Source: Bradyrhizobium sp. | GTDB taxonomy: Bacteria; Pseudomonadota; Alphaproteobacteria; Rhizobiales; Xanthobacteraceae | NCBI RefSeq assembly: GCF_019244115.1 | Contig: NZ_JAFATE010000462.1 | Location: 1 to 33,933, forward strand | Direction: 5' to 3' | DNA: 33,933 nucleotides | Shown: piece after piece, positions 13,916-22,633 of the stretch | Layout of the letters: every line of letters begins with the position of its first letter | How positions within the stretch are numbered: position 1 is the first letter of the stretch | The notes under the pieces: generated by a model | Databases searched by the model: none | Told to the model about the DNA's origin: nothing | The model's input: the letters and a program-made list of their open reading frames with translations, nothing else | Position numbers and translations under genes: made by a program

Positions 13916-14776
13916 TCAGCCTTCCCCGCCGAACATCTCGCGGAATCGCGGATCGAGCCGATCACGCAGCGCATCGCCGACGAGGTTCAGCGAAAACGCC
14001 GTCAGCACGATCATCATTCCGGGAAAGAACAGCAGCCACGGCGCGCGGGTGATGAACGTTCGCGATTCGGCCAGCATGTTGCCCCAGCTCGGGATGTCCG
14101 GAGATGCGCCGAGGCCGAGAAAATCCAGCGATGCCGCGCCGAGCTGGGCGAAAGCAAAGACAAAGCTGGCCTGCACCAGAAGCGGCGAGACGAGGTTCGG
14201 CAGAATGTGCCTTGTGATCAGCCAGGGTGTCCTGGCTCCCATGCTGCGCGCCGCCTCGACGTAGGTCTCGGCACGCAACCGGAGTGTGAGGCCATAAATG
14301 ATGCGGCTGGTCGTGGTCAGATAGGCTGCCCCGATCGCGATGATGGAATTGGCGACGCTCGGTCCGAGGATGACGATCAGACCGAGCGCGAGAAGAAGCG
14401 AAGGAAACGCCATCAACACGTCGACGGCGCGCATCAGCACGTGGCCGAGGCGCGGGAACAATGCCGAGAGCACGCCGATCGGCACGCCGGTGGCCATCGC
14501 GAACGAAACCACGCCGGCGCCGATCAGCAGCGCCATTCGCGCCGAATAGATCGCGCGCGACAACGTATCGCGGCCATATTGATCGGTGCCGAACCAATGC
14601 AAGGCGTTGGGGGGTGTGAGACGGATCGCCGGATCGAGCGCATAGGGATCGTAGGGTGCGAGCAGAGGCGCAAATAGCGCCGCGACGACCATGGCGAGAA
14701 GGACGCTCAGGCCGATCATCGCGATCGGCCGGGCCGTGAACGGCGCAAGCAGCAATGCCGTGCCCCTGCCGTTCAT
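13916..14776 (-). CDS. ABC transporter permease, OppC/DppC type
   Basis: An inner-membrane permease of 286 residues. After a hydrophobic first helix (about 17-40) comes the DppC-typical periplasmic segment APYDPYALD...HWFGTDQYGRDTLSR, then five further hydrophobic segments. The cytoplasmic EAA loop that contacts the ATPases reads EAARSMGARTPWLITRHILPN. Its start overlaps the previous gene's stop by four bases (ATGA), the classical coupled arrangement. It pairs with the DppB-like permease next to it to form the channel; the substrate cannot be told from permease sequence. Confidence 0.95.
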   Translation of the reverse strand: MNGRGTALLLAPFTARPIAMIGLSVLLAMVVAALFAPLLAPYDPYALDPAIRLTPPNALHWFGTDQYGRDTLSRAIYSARMALLIGAGVVSFAMATGVPIGVLSALFPRLGHVLMRAVDVLMAFPSLLLALGLIVILGPSVANSIIAIGAAYLTTTSRIIYGLTLRLRAETYVEAARSMGARTPWLITRHILPNLVSPLLVQASFVFAFAQLGAASLDFLGLGASPDIPSWGNMLAESRTFITRAPWLLFFPGMMIVLTAFSLNLVGDALRDRLDPRFREMFGGEG

Positions 14777-15717
14777 TGGAGCTCCACGCGCGGATCAAGC
14801 AGACGATACGACAGATCGACGACGAGGTTGATCGCAAGGTAAAGCACCACGACGACCAGGATGACACCCTGAATCACCGGATAATCCCGGCGCAGGATCG
14901 ACTGGACCACGAGACGCCCGATTCCGGGCAATGCAAAAACCGTCTCGGTCACCACCGCTTCCGACAGCAGCGCCGCAAACGTAAAGCCGAACGCGGAAAC
15001 GATCGTCAGCAGCGCGTTGCGCAGGATATGCCTGCGCACGACCTGCCACGGACGGATCCCCTTCGCGCGCGCGGTCCGCACATAGTCCTCACGAGAGACG
15101 TCGAGCATGCTGGCCCGCGTCAGTCGCAGGATCAGCGCTGCATTCGGGGCGGCCAGCGTGAGACTCGGGAGAATGAGATAGCGCAGGTTGGCGATCCCGC
15201 CCTCGAAGATCGAGGGGTAGCCCGAACTCGGCAGCCAGCCGAGCCAGGCAGCAAAGACCAGGATCAGGTAGAGCCCGACCCAGAAGGTCGGCACTGAGGC
15301 CATCAGCATGGCCGCGCCGGACAGGCATTGATCCAGCCAGCTGCCGTGCCGCATCGCGGCGATCGTGCCGATCGGCACGCCGATCAGCAGGACCCAGATC
15401 ATCGTCATGCTGGCAAGCAGCGTACTCGTCTCGACGCCATCGGCGATCACGGACAGGACCGGTGCTTGAAAGAAGATCGACCGTCCGAGGTCGCCGCTCA
15501 GCGCGTGACCGGCCCACCGCAGATATTGGACGATGATCGGCTGATCGAGACCGAGCTGGCGGCGCAGCGCATCGATCTGATCCGGTGTCGCCGTGTCGCC
15601 AAGCAAGATGTAGATCGGGTCTCCGGGAACGAGATGAATGAACGCGAAGATCACGACCGAGGCTGCGACGAGCGTGACCGCGGTCGCACCGCCGCGCTTC
15701 AAGGCATAAGACCACAT
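14773..15717 (-). CDS. ABC transporter permease, OppB/DppB type
   Basis: An inner-membrane permease of 314 residues. The N-terminus (helix at about 10-30, then HLVPGDPIYILLGDTAT and LRRQLGLDQPIIVQYLRW) is diagnostic of the DppB family. The EAA loop reads DYVRTARAKGIRPWQVVRRHILRNA, followed by SEAVVTETVFALPGIGRL near the last membrane helices, also typical. It begins 97 bases after the binding-protein gene and overlaps the DppC-like gene by four bases. Confidence 0.95.
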   Translation of the reverse strand: MWSYALKRGGATAVTLVAASVVIFAFIHLVPGDPIYILLGDTATPDQIDALRRQLGLDQPIIVQYLRWAGHALSGDLGRSIFFQAPVLSVIADGVETSTLLASMTMIWVLLIGVPIGTIAAMRHGSWLDQCLSGAAMLMASVPTFWVGLYLILVFAAWLGWLPSSGYPSIFEGGIANLRYLILPSLTLAAPNAALILRLTRASMLDVSREDYVRTARAKGIRPWQVVRRHILRNALLTIVSAFGFTFAALLSEAVVTETVFALPGIGRLVVQSILRRDYPVIQGVILVVVVLYLAINLVVDLSYRLLDPRVELQ

Positions 15718-15814
15718 CTGCCACCTGCCGGTCGCCGATCAGCGGTAAACATGACGTTCGATCTATTCATCTCGAACAGCTTTGGGCCCCAGGGTCCCAT
15801 GATCTCGTCCACAA

Positions 15815-17356
15815 CTATTTGGCGGACACGTTCCAGAACGCCGGCCCGTTCGGATTCAGTCCCTTCAGCTTCGGCGAGGCGATGTCGTAGGTGTAGGCAT
15901 CACCGACCTTCATTGCCGGAACCTGTTCGTAGAACAGAGCCTGGATTTTCTCCCATGCGGCTTTGCGCGCGGTCTGATCCGATGAATTGGTCAGTTCGGT
16001 CCGTAGCGCGTTGATCTCCGGATTGTCCCACCACCCGGGATAGGTTGGATTGAGGAACGTCAAGAGGATCGGATCGGGCTGAAAGCCGTGATGGGTCACG
16101 TAGATGTCCCACTGCTCGGATTGAGCGCGCATCTTGAGTAGCGTCGCCCAGTCGACGACCATCATCTGGACATTGATGCCGGCCTCCGCGAGTTGCCGCG
16201 TGAACACGGTCGCCTCGTCGAAGTGAGCCTGATAGTTGGTCGAGACCAGCAAGCGGATCGGCGTCCCCGTATAACCGGCTTCCTTGGCAAGCTCTTTTGC
16301 CTTCTTCGCGTCGTGCTGGCTGTAAGCCTCGGTGCCCGCCGTCGAATACCAGAAGCTGCCCTGCGGAAAGATCGAGCCCTGTGCATCCCACAGGCCCTTG
16401 GGGCCGAACGCGACGCGTTGCGCCTGCGACTTGTCCAGAGCCATCTGGATCGCCCGCCGAAGCTTGTAGTTGTCCTTGAGGATGCCCTCCTTCGAGTTCA
16501 TGAAGAAAAGGCCGAAGATCGGCGCGTTGCTTCGCACGACATGGATGGACTTGTCGGCGCTCAGCTGGTCGAACAGATCGCCCGAGATCATCTCGGCGTA
16601 GTCGTAGTCGCCGGCCTGGACGCCGCTCACGCGCGTGCCCACATCGGGCACCGGAACGAACCGGATCGCGTCGAAATTGGCGACACGCGCGCCGGCGAAG
16701 CCATCACCCGCTTCCTTGCAGGAGCTGTAGCGGTCGAATTTCTCCAGCTCGACGTAGCGGTTCGGACGCCATTCCTTGAACTTGTACGGTCCGGTTCCGA
16801 TGTAGTCCTTCTGCTCGATCGGCTGGGCCCCGGCCTTGCTGACGATCTCTTCGGGATAGATCGCAAGGCCGCCGTTGACATCGGCGATCAGCGTCTTCCA
16901 TGCGCCATTGGGCGCCGACAGCTTCAGTGTGACTTCGTATCTGTCCGTCGCCTCGACCGAAACGGCATTGCCCATCAGCAGCTTGCCGCGTGCGCCGAAC
17001 TGGCCCCAGCGCTTCATCGAGGCGACCACGTCGGCCGCGGTCAGTTCCTTGCCGTTGTGAAACAGCACGCCCTGACGCAGCTTGATGACGATGGTCTTGC
17101 CGCCCTCATCCACGCGATCGCTCTCGGCCAGAAGCGGACGCGGGCTGTAGGTCGAATCCAAGGCATACAGCGTCTCGAAAATGTGCCGGCCGATCACCGC
17201 TGCGACATCGGCGGTGGTGACCATGACGTCGAGCGGCGGTGGCTCGCCGATCGTTGCTTCGCGCAGCACCTCGGCTGCATTCGCTTGCACATTCAGGAAC
17301 AATGCCACAGCCATGGTGACGACACCGCGCATCAAAGCCCCCATTCCGGATCGCAT
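15815..17356 (-). CDS. ABC transporter solute-binding protein, family 5 (peptide/nickel type)
   Basis: A periplasmic binding protein of 513 residues that captures the substrate and delivers it to the permease pair. The N-terminus is a Sec signal peptide (hydrophobic MRGVVTMAVALFLNVQANA, cleavage near residue 27). The family-5 hallmark VLFHNGKELTAADVVASMKRW follows at about 98-117, and the later GTGPYKFKEWRPNRY and RRAIQMALDK blocks are typical. ATG 17356 has GGGAGGAGG directly ahead; an ATG 33 bases upstream lacks such a site. It heads the importer operon and is divergent from the RpiR-type regulator. Family 5 proteins take peptides, opines, sugars or acylated amino acids; the ligand here is unknown. 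Confidence 0.95.
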   Translation of the reverse strand: MRSGMGALMRGVVTMAVALFLNVQANAAEVLREATIGEPPPLDVMVTTADVAAVIGRHIFETLYALDSTYSPRPLLAESDRVDEGGKTIVIKLRQGVLFHNGKELTAADVVASMKRWGQFGARGKLLMGNAVSVEATDRYEVTLKLSAPNGAWKTLIADVNGGLAIYPEEIVSKAGAQPIEQKDYIGTGPYKFKEWRPNRYVELEKFDRYSSCKEAGDGFAGARVANFDAIRFVPVPDVGTRVSGVQAGDYDYAEMISGDLFDQLSADKSIHVVRSNAPIFGLFFMNSKEGILKDNYKLRRAIQMALDKSQAQRVAFGPKGLWDAQGSIFPQGSFWYSTAGTEAYSQHDAKKAKELAKEAGYTGTPIRLLVSTNYQAHFDEATVFTRQLAEAGINVQMMVVDWATLLKMRAQSEQWDIYVTHHGFQPDPILLTFLNPTYPGWWDNPEINALRTELTNSSDQTARKAAWEKIQALFYEQVPAMKVGDAYTYDIASPKLKGLNPNGPAFWNVSAK

Positions 17357-17451
17357 GTTCCTCCTCCCATCTCCTCGGGTTCGTCGCATCGTCCGGGCAG
17401 CCAGGGCCGGGCATTGCCGCGCGCATCCTGAGTTCCTGCGACCGGCCGTGT

Positions 17452-17485
17452 TTGAAAGTTACAAACAAACCTACGCTTATTTCAA
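17452..17485. promoter_or_regulatory. candidate operator dyad between ABC operon and RpiR gene
   Basis: TTGAAA (17452-17457) and TTTCAA (17480-17485) form an inverted repeat with centres 28 bases apart in the AT-richest part of the divergent intergenic space. The placement over the putative promoter suits a regulator such as the neighbouring RpiR-type protein. The assignment is inference. Confidence 0.35.
17458..17485 (-). promoter_or_regulatory. candidate promoter of the ABC importer operon
   Basis: On the minus strand TTGAAA (17485-17480) is followed after 16 bases by TGTAAC (17463-17458), with four of six matches at each hexamer or better. It would start transcription about 95 bases ahead of the binding-protein gene. 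Confidence 0.35.
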
Positions 17486-17616
17486 GGTCATTCTTGCTGG
17501 ACATAACAAAATGGCCTAAATTCTTGGCTGGATGCGCCGCGGGGCGCGAAAGTTTCTTACGACACATGGCTGCCCGGCTCATTGGAGAACCGCGAGCGGC
17601 ACAGGAATGACGGCCG

Positions 17617-18573
17617 GTGGCACGAGCAGCGAAACGAACTCAGGAACCGCCCCGGGCGGCCTCGGGCCGTGACACGGCCGGAAGCGGGAGCGGTGCGGCA
17701 GCTGACGACATCATTGCTGTCGTCAGGCAGATCGCCCCGACCCTCAGCCGGAGCGAACAGCGCGTCGCGACGACCGTGCTCGCGGACGTCGACTACGCCG
17801 TTCACGCCAGCAACGGCGACCTCGCGCGCCGCGCCGGCGTCAGCGAGCCGACGGTCACGCGCTTCAGCCGTTCGGTGGGCTGCCGCGGCGTGCGTGAATT
17901 GAAGGTGAGGCTTGCCCAGGCCATGGCCGTCGGCCGCATCTATCTCGAACTGCCGCCGCATGTCGGCACCGATCTTGCCCGGCCGGCGCTCTGGCAGTCG
18001 GTTTTCCGGGAAATCCGCGGTGCCATCAGCGCGGTCGAACAGCAGCTGCACAAGGAAGACATCGAGAAGGCCGCCGAAGCGATTGCCAATTGTTCCAGGC
18101 TCGCAGCCTTCGGCATTGGCGGCGGCTCGACGATTGCAGCAATCGAGGTCGAACATCGTTTCTTCCGCCTCGGGATCGCCGTTTCACATTCGTCGGATCC
18201 GAAGCTAATGCGCATGGTCGCGGCCACGCTCGGCCGGAATGACGTCGTGATCGCCATTTCGACGACGGGAAACGCTGCCGAGGTGATCGCAGCCGCGACG
18301 GTCGCAAGACAATATGGCGCGTTGATCATCGCCATCACCAAGCCGGGCAGCCCGCTGGCCGCAACCGCTGACATTGCGCTCGGCCTGCACGTTGCAGAAG
18401 CACCCGACGCGCTCAAGCCGACCGCCTCACGATATGCGCTGCTTGCAGCGATCGACCTGCTGGCGGCCGCGACAGCCTATTGCAAGCCGCGTGAAGCGCA
18501 AGCGCGCATGAGGCGCATCAAATACGAGCTGATGAAAGCCGATGGCAGCGCCAACGATCCCCTCGGTGATTGA
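17617..18573 (+). CDS. MurR/RpiR-family transcriptional regulator
   Basis: A 318-residue DNA-binding regulator with a SIS sugar-phosphate-sensing domain. After a low-complexity Arg/Ala/Gly-rich start, the RpiR helix-turn-helix lies at about 40-100 (LSRSEQRVATTVLADVD and GDLARRAGVSEPTVTRFSRSVG). The SIS domain spans about 130-265 with FGIGGGSTIAAIEVEHRF and IAISTTGNAAEVIAA. RpiR proteins usually repress catabolic operons and respond to phosphorylated sugars or related ligands. The start is GTG 17617 with AGGAA about 10 bases upstream; the exact start is uncertain. It is divergent from the ABC importer and 122 bases ahead of the amidohydrolase, so it probably controls both. Confidence 0.93.
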   Translation: MARAAKRTQEPPRAASGRDTAGSGSGAAADDIIAVVRQIAPTLSRSEQRVATTVLADVDYAVHASNGDLARRAGVSEPTVTRFSRSVGCRGVRELKVRLAQAMAVGRIYLELPPHVGTDLARPALWQSVFREIRGAISAVEQQLHKEDIEKAAEAIANCSRLAAFGIGGGSTIAAIEVEHRFFRLGIAVSHSSDPKLMRMVAATLGRNDVVIAISTTGNAAEVIAAATVARQYGALIIAITKPGSPLAATADIALGLHVAEAPDALKPTASRYALLAAIDLLAAATAYCKPREAQARMRRIKYELMKADGSANDPLGD

Positions 18574-18695
18574 GCCCCGCGATCCACCTTCCAGACGTGG
18601 AGGTCCGCATCAAGCGGCCGTCCTCGCGGCGCGGCGCCGAAGCATTTTGAGAAGCACCGCCTGCCTCCCTACTCGAACAACAGGATAGTTGCACC

Positions 18696-19835
18696 ATGGC
18701 CTACGACCTCGTTCTCAAAGGCGGCCATGTCATTGATCCCGCCCAGGACCTGGACGCGATCGCCGATGTTGCATTTGCCGACGGGCGCGTCGCCGCGATC
18801 GGACATGACATCAAGGCGATCGATGCGGCCGAAAGCCGCGATGTGAGCGGACGGTTTGTCGCGCCAGGCTTCATCGATCTGCATACCCACGTCTACTGGG
18901 GCGGCACGTCACTTGGGGTCGATCCGACGGATGCCGCCCGTCAAAGTGGCGTCACGACGCTGGTTGACGCCGGCAGCGCGGGGCCCGGCAACTTCCGCGG
19001 ATTTCGCAAGCACGTCATCGAACCCAGCGAGCCTCGCGTTCTCGCTTATCTGCACGTTTCGTTTGCCGGCATATTCGCTTTTTCGAAGCGCATCATGGTC
19101 GGCGAGAGCGGCGACCTCCGATTGCTGAGCCCGGCCGATGCGATCGCCGTCGCCAATGAGCATCGAGACATCATCGTGGGGATCAAGGTCCGCGTGGGCC
19201 GCAATGCGAGCGGCTCGTCCGGCGTTGCGCCGCTCGACATCGCGCTGCAAGTGGCCGAGGAACTCGGTCTGCCGTTGATGGCTCACATCGACGAGCCGCC
19301 GCCGAGCTATGAGGACGTCTTGGACAGGCTCCGGCCCGGCGACGTTCTGACCCACTGTTTCCGCCCGTTTCCGAATTCGCCGGTGACCGGCCAGGGCGCG
19401 ATCAAATCGGCGGTGCTCGAAGCGCGTCAGCGCGGGATTTTGTTCGATGTCGGCCACGGCATGGGTTCGTTCGCGTTCAAGACGGCACGGGCCATGCTCG
19501 CTGCAGGCTTCATGCCCGATACCATCTCGTCCGATCTTCATGTTCTCAATCTGGACGGGCCCGTCTTCGATCAGGCCACCACGCTTGCCAAATTCCTCAA
19601 TCTGGGCACGCCGCTCGTCGAGGTCATACGCGCTACGACATCGAACGCCGCAGCCGCCATTCGCCGCCCCGAGCTCGGGACCCTGCGAACGGGCTCAGCC
19701 GGCGATGCGACGATCTTCTCGGTCCGCGAAGGCCGGTTTCCCCTGGTCGATTCGACCGGCGAGGAGATGATCGGGAGCAAGAAACTCCAGATCGACGGTG
19801 TCGTGCTCAGGGGCGGCTGGTGGCATCCGGCCTAG
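18696..19835 (+). CDS. Amidohydrolase/deacetylase-family metallohydrolase (cog3964-like)
   Basis: A 379-residue TIM-barrel amidohydrolase, probably cytoplasmic and binuclear. The dihydroorotase-like metal set is complete: H63 and H65 in DLHTH, a lysine to be carboxylated K164 in GIKVRVG, H197 in MAHIDEPP, H220 in LTHCF and catalytic D280 in SSDLH. The start MAYDLVLKGGHVIDPAQ is the small beta-sandwich typical of the superfamily. The overall layout resembles deacetylases of the cog3964 group (for example Atu3266 and EF0837 types), which act on N- or O-acetylated compounds; the exact substrate is not readable from sequence. It follows the RpiR-type regulator and faces the ABC importer, suggesting it processes the imported compound. 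Confidence 0.9.
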   Translation: MAYDLVLKGGHVIDPAQDLDAIADVAFADGRVAAIGHDIKAIDAAESRDVSGRFVAPGFIDLHTHVYWGGTSLGVDPTDAARQSGVTTLVDAGSAGPGNFRGFRKHVIEPSEPRVLAYLHVSFAGIFAFSKRIMVGESGDLRLLSPADAIAVANEHRDIIVGIKVRVGRNASGSSGVAPLDIALQVAEELGLPLMAHIDEPPPSYEDVLDRLRPGDVLTHCFRPFPNSPVTGQGAIKSAVLEARQRGILFDVGHGMGSFAFKTARAMLAAGFMPDTISSDLHVLNLDGPVFDQATTLAKFLNLGTPLVEVIRATTSNAAAAIRRPELGTLRTGSAGDATIFSVREGRFPLVDSTGEEMIGSKKLQIDGVVLRGGWWHPA

Positions 19836-19868
19836 GCATCCGGCCAGCCGAGCCGCGCGCTCTGCACG

Positions 19869-19891
19869 CGGATCGACGCAACACCAAGGCG
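19869..19891 (+). repeat. copy B of a 23-nt element shared with 11863-11885
   Basis: Begins CGGATCGACGCAACACC and ends AAGGCG. It matches copy A behind glnA at 21 of 23 positions and likewise precedes a hairpin. Confidence 0.6.
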
Positions 19892-19905
19892 CTCCTCGCG
19901 GGCGC
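19887..19905 (+). terminator. hairpin downstream of amidohydrolase
   Basis: GGCGCTC-CTCGC-GGGCGCT forms a 7-bp stem containing G-T pairs, followed by GTTTCGTTTG rather than a clean T-run. Position and shared flank with the glnA terminator suggest a weak or decayed terminator. Confidence 0.5.
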
Positions 19906-19982
19906 TGTTTCGTTTGTACCAGCTGTGGAGGTCGTAAGGCGCACCGGTACGAAGCCAAGAGAGAGTGTTGCCGTGGAGGGGC

Positions 19983-20012
19983 TGGATTGCTTCGCTACGC
20001 TCGCAATGACGG
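19983..20012. repeat. short Bradyrhizobium-type palindromic repeat
   Basis: TGGATTGCTTCGCTACGCTC and the bases following form a dyad, with ATTGC at one end and GCAAT at the other. I recognise this as an intergenic repeat very common in Bradyrhizobium. It sits between the convergent amidohydrolase and C26 hydrolase genes. Confidence 0.7.
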
Positions 20013-20114
20013 AGCTTGCATATCGAGCGGCACCCTCACCGCGTCGTCAACGCCGAAGCAATCCTGAGGCGCCCTGCGCGCATCCGCTCCCCTCACCGGC
20101 CGGACGAAATCAAC

Positions 20115-20885
20115 CTACGCCGCCTTGGCGCGGGCAAGCAGAGCCTCGCCGAAGGCCACAAACAGCGCGCGGTTGATCGGATTGCGCTGCGGGTCATATT
20201 CGGCGTGCCACTGCACGCCGAGCGCGAAGGTCGAGGCTTCGGCAATCCGGATCGCCTCGATGGTGCCGTCTTCCGCGATGCCCTCGATCACGACGCGCCT
20301 GCCCGGCTGCAAAATGCCCTGGCCGTGCAGCGAGTTCACGCGAATCTTATCGCAGCCGAGAATGGTCGCGAATGCTCCGCCGGGTGTCAGCGCGACCTCG
20401 TGGCGATCGGCAAAGATCACCTTGGGATCGGGATGAATCTCGCCGTTTTCCAGCCTGGGCATGCGGTGGTTCATGCGCCCGGGGATCTCGCGGATTTCCG
20501 GATGCAGCGAGCCGCCGAAGGCGACGTTCATCTCCTGCAGGCCACGACAGATGCCGAACAGCGGCACGCCGCGTTCGACGCAAGCTTCCGACAATCTGAG
20601 CGCGACCTCGTCGCGGTAGATGTCGTAGGGCTCGTGCTTGGGGTTGGGCACGGTGTTGAAGCGCGTCGGATGCACATTGGCGCGCGCCCCCGTCAGTACG
20701 ATGCCGTCGACCACGTCCAGCAGCGCGGCGATATCGGTGATGTCGGGCTCGCCTGCGAACATCAGCGGCAGTGCGCCTGCGACTTCCGCGACCGCGCGCA
20801 GGTTTCGCTCCCCCACCGCCTGCACCGTAAATCTGTTCTCGATGCGATGGGCGTTCCCGATCACACCGACCACCGGCTTCCTCAT
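20115..20885 (-). CDS. Gamma-glutamyl-gamma-aminobutyrate hydrolase-family protein (peptidase C26, PuuD-like)
   Basis: A 256-residue class I glutamine-amidotransferase-fold hydrolase that cleaves gamma-glutamyl bonds, as PuuD does in putrescine breakdown. The triad is complete: C113 in FGICRGLQE, H227 and E229 in GVQWHAEY. The oxyanion region VDGIVLTGARANVHP near 59-73 matches PuuD. I chose ATG 20885 (MRKPVVGVIGN), which has AAGGAG directly ahead, over an ATG 30 bases upstream. It is convergent with the amidohydrolase across a repeat-bearing gap. Whether it belongs to the ABC/amidohydrolase pathway is open; its enzyme class would fit a gamma-glutamyl intermediate. Confidence 0.92.
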   Translation of the reverse strand: MRKPVVGVIGNAHRIENRFTVQAVGERNLRAVAEVAGALPLMFAGEPDITDIAALLDVVDGIVLTGARANVHPTRFNTVPNPKHEPYDIYRDEVALRLSEACVERGVPLFGICRGLQEMNVAFGGSLHPEIREIPGRMNHRMPRLENGEIHPDPKVIFADRHEVALTPGGAFATILGCDKIRVNSLHGQGILQPGRRVVIEGIAEDGTIEAIRIAEASTFALGVQWHAEYDPQRNPINRALFVAFGEALLARAKAA

Positions 20886-21114
20886 CTCTCCTTGTCCGCC
20901 TTCGAGCCCTAGCAAATCATTCTACGATCATGCCCGCGGACGGGTCGCGGATCAACATCCCTCGATGCGGGGAAGGAATGCTGTTTTCGCCAATCCGGTG
21001 GCCTCGAGCCTGCCGCGGCGTCAAAGGAGCGCGGCCGTCCGGCTTGATCGCGGGGCCCATTTGCCGGAAGAGTGGGACCGGATCCTTGCGAGGACGCAAC
21101 CGAAAGGACGTGAT

Positions 21115-22236
21115 GTGACAATTCCGGCCAAGGAGCGCCTGCAGGCGCGCAGCGATCTGGCCTGGGCGATCGCGGTGGGCGGCATCGGCATTGTGCTGTT
21201 CGCGGCGCTTCTTACGTTCACCTGGACCTTTGCGACGGCGCTGTTTTTGATGTTCGCCGGCATCCTGCTCGGGGTCACGCTCAATGCGATGACGGGCCGC
21301 CTGGGGCAGCTGGTCAAGCTGCCGCATCCGCTGCGGCTGGTCATCGTCTGCCTGATCCTCGCCGCGCTGCTGGCCGGCGTGGTGTATCTCGGCGGCGCCA
21401 CCATCGCGGACCAGGCGAAGGCGCTGAGCAACACCATCAAGTCGCAGCTCGGCAATGCCAAGGCATTCCTCGACCAGCACGGCATCGACACCAATTATTT
21501 CGGCCTCGGCAACGCGGCCACGAACGCGACGGACAGCCAGGGCGCGCAGCAGTCCGGCCAGGGATTGCCGCGCAACCTGCCGAGCGCGGGCGAGCTTGCC
21601 TCCTCCGGGGGTGCGATCGTGAGCCAGACGCTCAAATTGCTGCTTGGCACGGTCAGCGCCGTCGGCAACTTCTTCATCGTGCTGTTTTTGGGCCTTGCCT
21701 TTGCGGCCCAGCCGTCGGTCTATCACGACGGGCTGATCTTCATGGCTCCGGCAAAATACCGCGACGAAGCCACCGTCATCATCGATCGCATCGGCGAGAC
21801 GCTGGAGCGCTGGCTGATCGCGCAGATCATCGTGATGTTCGTGGTATTCGCGGCGACCTGGATCGGGCTTGCGATCATCGGCATCCAGAGCTCGTTCATC
21901 CTCGGCATTCAGGCCGGGCTCTTGGCCTTCATCCCGACGCTCGGCGCGATCATCGGCGGGCTCATCGTCGTGCTCGCGAGCCTGCCGTCAGGCTGGGTCG
22001 CCGGCGGCAGCGCCTTCGTGCTGTTCCTCGGCGTGCATGCGCTCGAGAGCTACATCGTCACACCGATCGTGCAGCGCCAGGCGCTCGACATTCCGCCCGC
22101 CACCCTGTTCGCCTTCCAGATCCTGCTCGGCATCGTGTTCGGCGTCTGGGGGCTGGCGCTCGCGCTGCCCTTGATGGCGATCGCCAAGGTGATGATCGAC
22201 TATTTCAAGTCCGACGAGGCCGGCGCCCAGCTCTAG
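21115..22236 (+). CDS. AI-2E-family transporter-like integral membrane protein
   Basis: A 373-residue inner-membrane protein of the UPF0118/AI-2 exporter-like family, whose members include TqsA and small-ion antiporters. About eight hydrophobic segments are visible: two at about 18-55, one near 75-95, one near 180-200, and a C-terminal cluster from about 240 to 365. The family signature region RWLIAQIIVMFVVFAATWIG and AFIPTLGAIIGG is present, as is HALESYIVTPIVQ. I chose GTG 21115 (TIPAKERLQARSDLAW), preceded by AAAGGA, because the upstream part of the open frame is unlike any membrane protein and overlaps the adjacent gene in antisense. Direction and solute of transport are unknown. Confidence 0.9.
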   Translation: MTIPAKERLQARSDLAWAIAVGGIGIVLFAALLTFTWTFATALFLMFAGILLGVTLNAMTGRLGQLVKLPHPLRLVIVCLILAALLAGVVYLGGATIADQAKALSNTIKSQLGNAKAFLDQHGIDTNYFGLGNAATNATDSQGAQQSGQGLPRNLPSAGELASSGGAIVSQTLKLLLGTVSAVGNFFIVLFLGLAFAAQPSVYHDGLIFMAPAKYRDEATVIIDRIGETLERWLIAQIIVMFVVFAATWIGLAIIGIQSSFILGIQAGLLAFIPTLGAIIGGLIVVLASLPSGWVAGGSAFVLFLGVHALESYIVTPIVQRQALDIPPATLFAFQILLGIVFGVWGLALALPLMAIAKVMIDYFKSDEAGAQL

Positions 22237-22535
22237 ATCGCGGTCGTCACCACCGTCTCGGTGTGCTCGACCTCGGGAGGCGCTGCAAAATACTGTCCCA
22301 CCAGTCCGCGCCACTCGGTAAAGTTCTCCGAGCCGCGGAAGTCCACCGTGTGGTTCTCCAGCGTCTCCCATTTCGCCATCAACCGATAGCGCTGCGGCTT
22401 CTCGATCGAGCGGTGCAGCTCGAAGCCATAGAAACCCTTGGAACGGCCGAAGGCGGCGCGCGCCTTCTCCACAGCGGCCTCAAAATCCTTTTCCGTGCCC
22501 GGCTTGACGTCGATCTGCGCGATTTCCGTGATCAT
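22233..22535 (-). CDS. Small antibiotic-biosynthesis-monooxygenase (ABM) domain protein
   Basis: A 100-residue ferredoxin-like ABM-fold protein (MITEIAQIDVKPGTEKDFEAAVEKA...). Such proteins are dimeric and include quinone monooxygenases and haem-degrading enzymes, but many have no known role. The LHRSIEKPQRYRLMAKWETLE strand-helix segment near 40-60 is typical. No haem ligand or other catalytic residue can be assigned. Its stop overlaps the stop of the convergent AI-2E-like gene within CTAG (22233-22236). Confidence 0.85.
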   Translation of the reverse strand: MITEIAQIDVKPGTEKDFEAAVEKARAAFGRSKGFYGFELHRSIEKPQRYRLMAKWETLENHTVDFRGSENFTEWRGLVGQYFAAPPEVEHTETVVTTAI

Positions 22536-22583
22536 GGGCTTGAGTCCTCCCTATTGTGGTCCGGCTATCTAGCCCGACCATCT

Positions 22584-22613
22584 GAAAAGAAAAAGGCGGC
22601 AAATGCCGCCTTT
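22584..22613 (-). terminator. intrinsic terminator of the small membrane protein gene
   Basis: On the minus strand AAAGGCGGCA (22613-22604) and TGCCGCCTTT (22601-22592) form a perfect 10-bp stem with a two-base loop, followed by TTCTTTTC. It lies 20 bases after the stop of the 77-residue gene at 22634. Confidence 0.85.
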
Positions 22614-22633
22614 GCATCCCATGTTCCGGTCCG

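Noticed and set aside
20930..21118. Possible 62-residue gene just before the AI-2E-like gene
   Set aside because: It ends within the start of the larger gene, has no ribosome-binding site and its composition is like random GC-rich sequence. The region is better read as leader.
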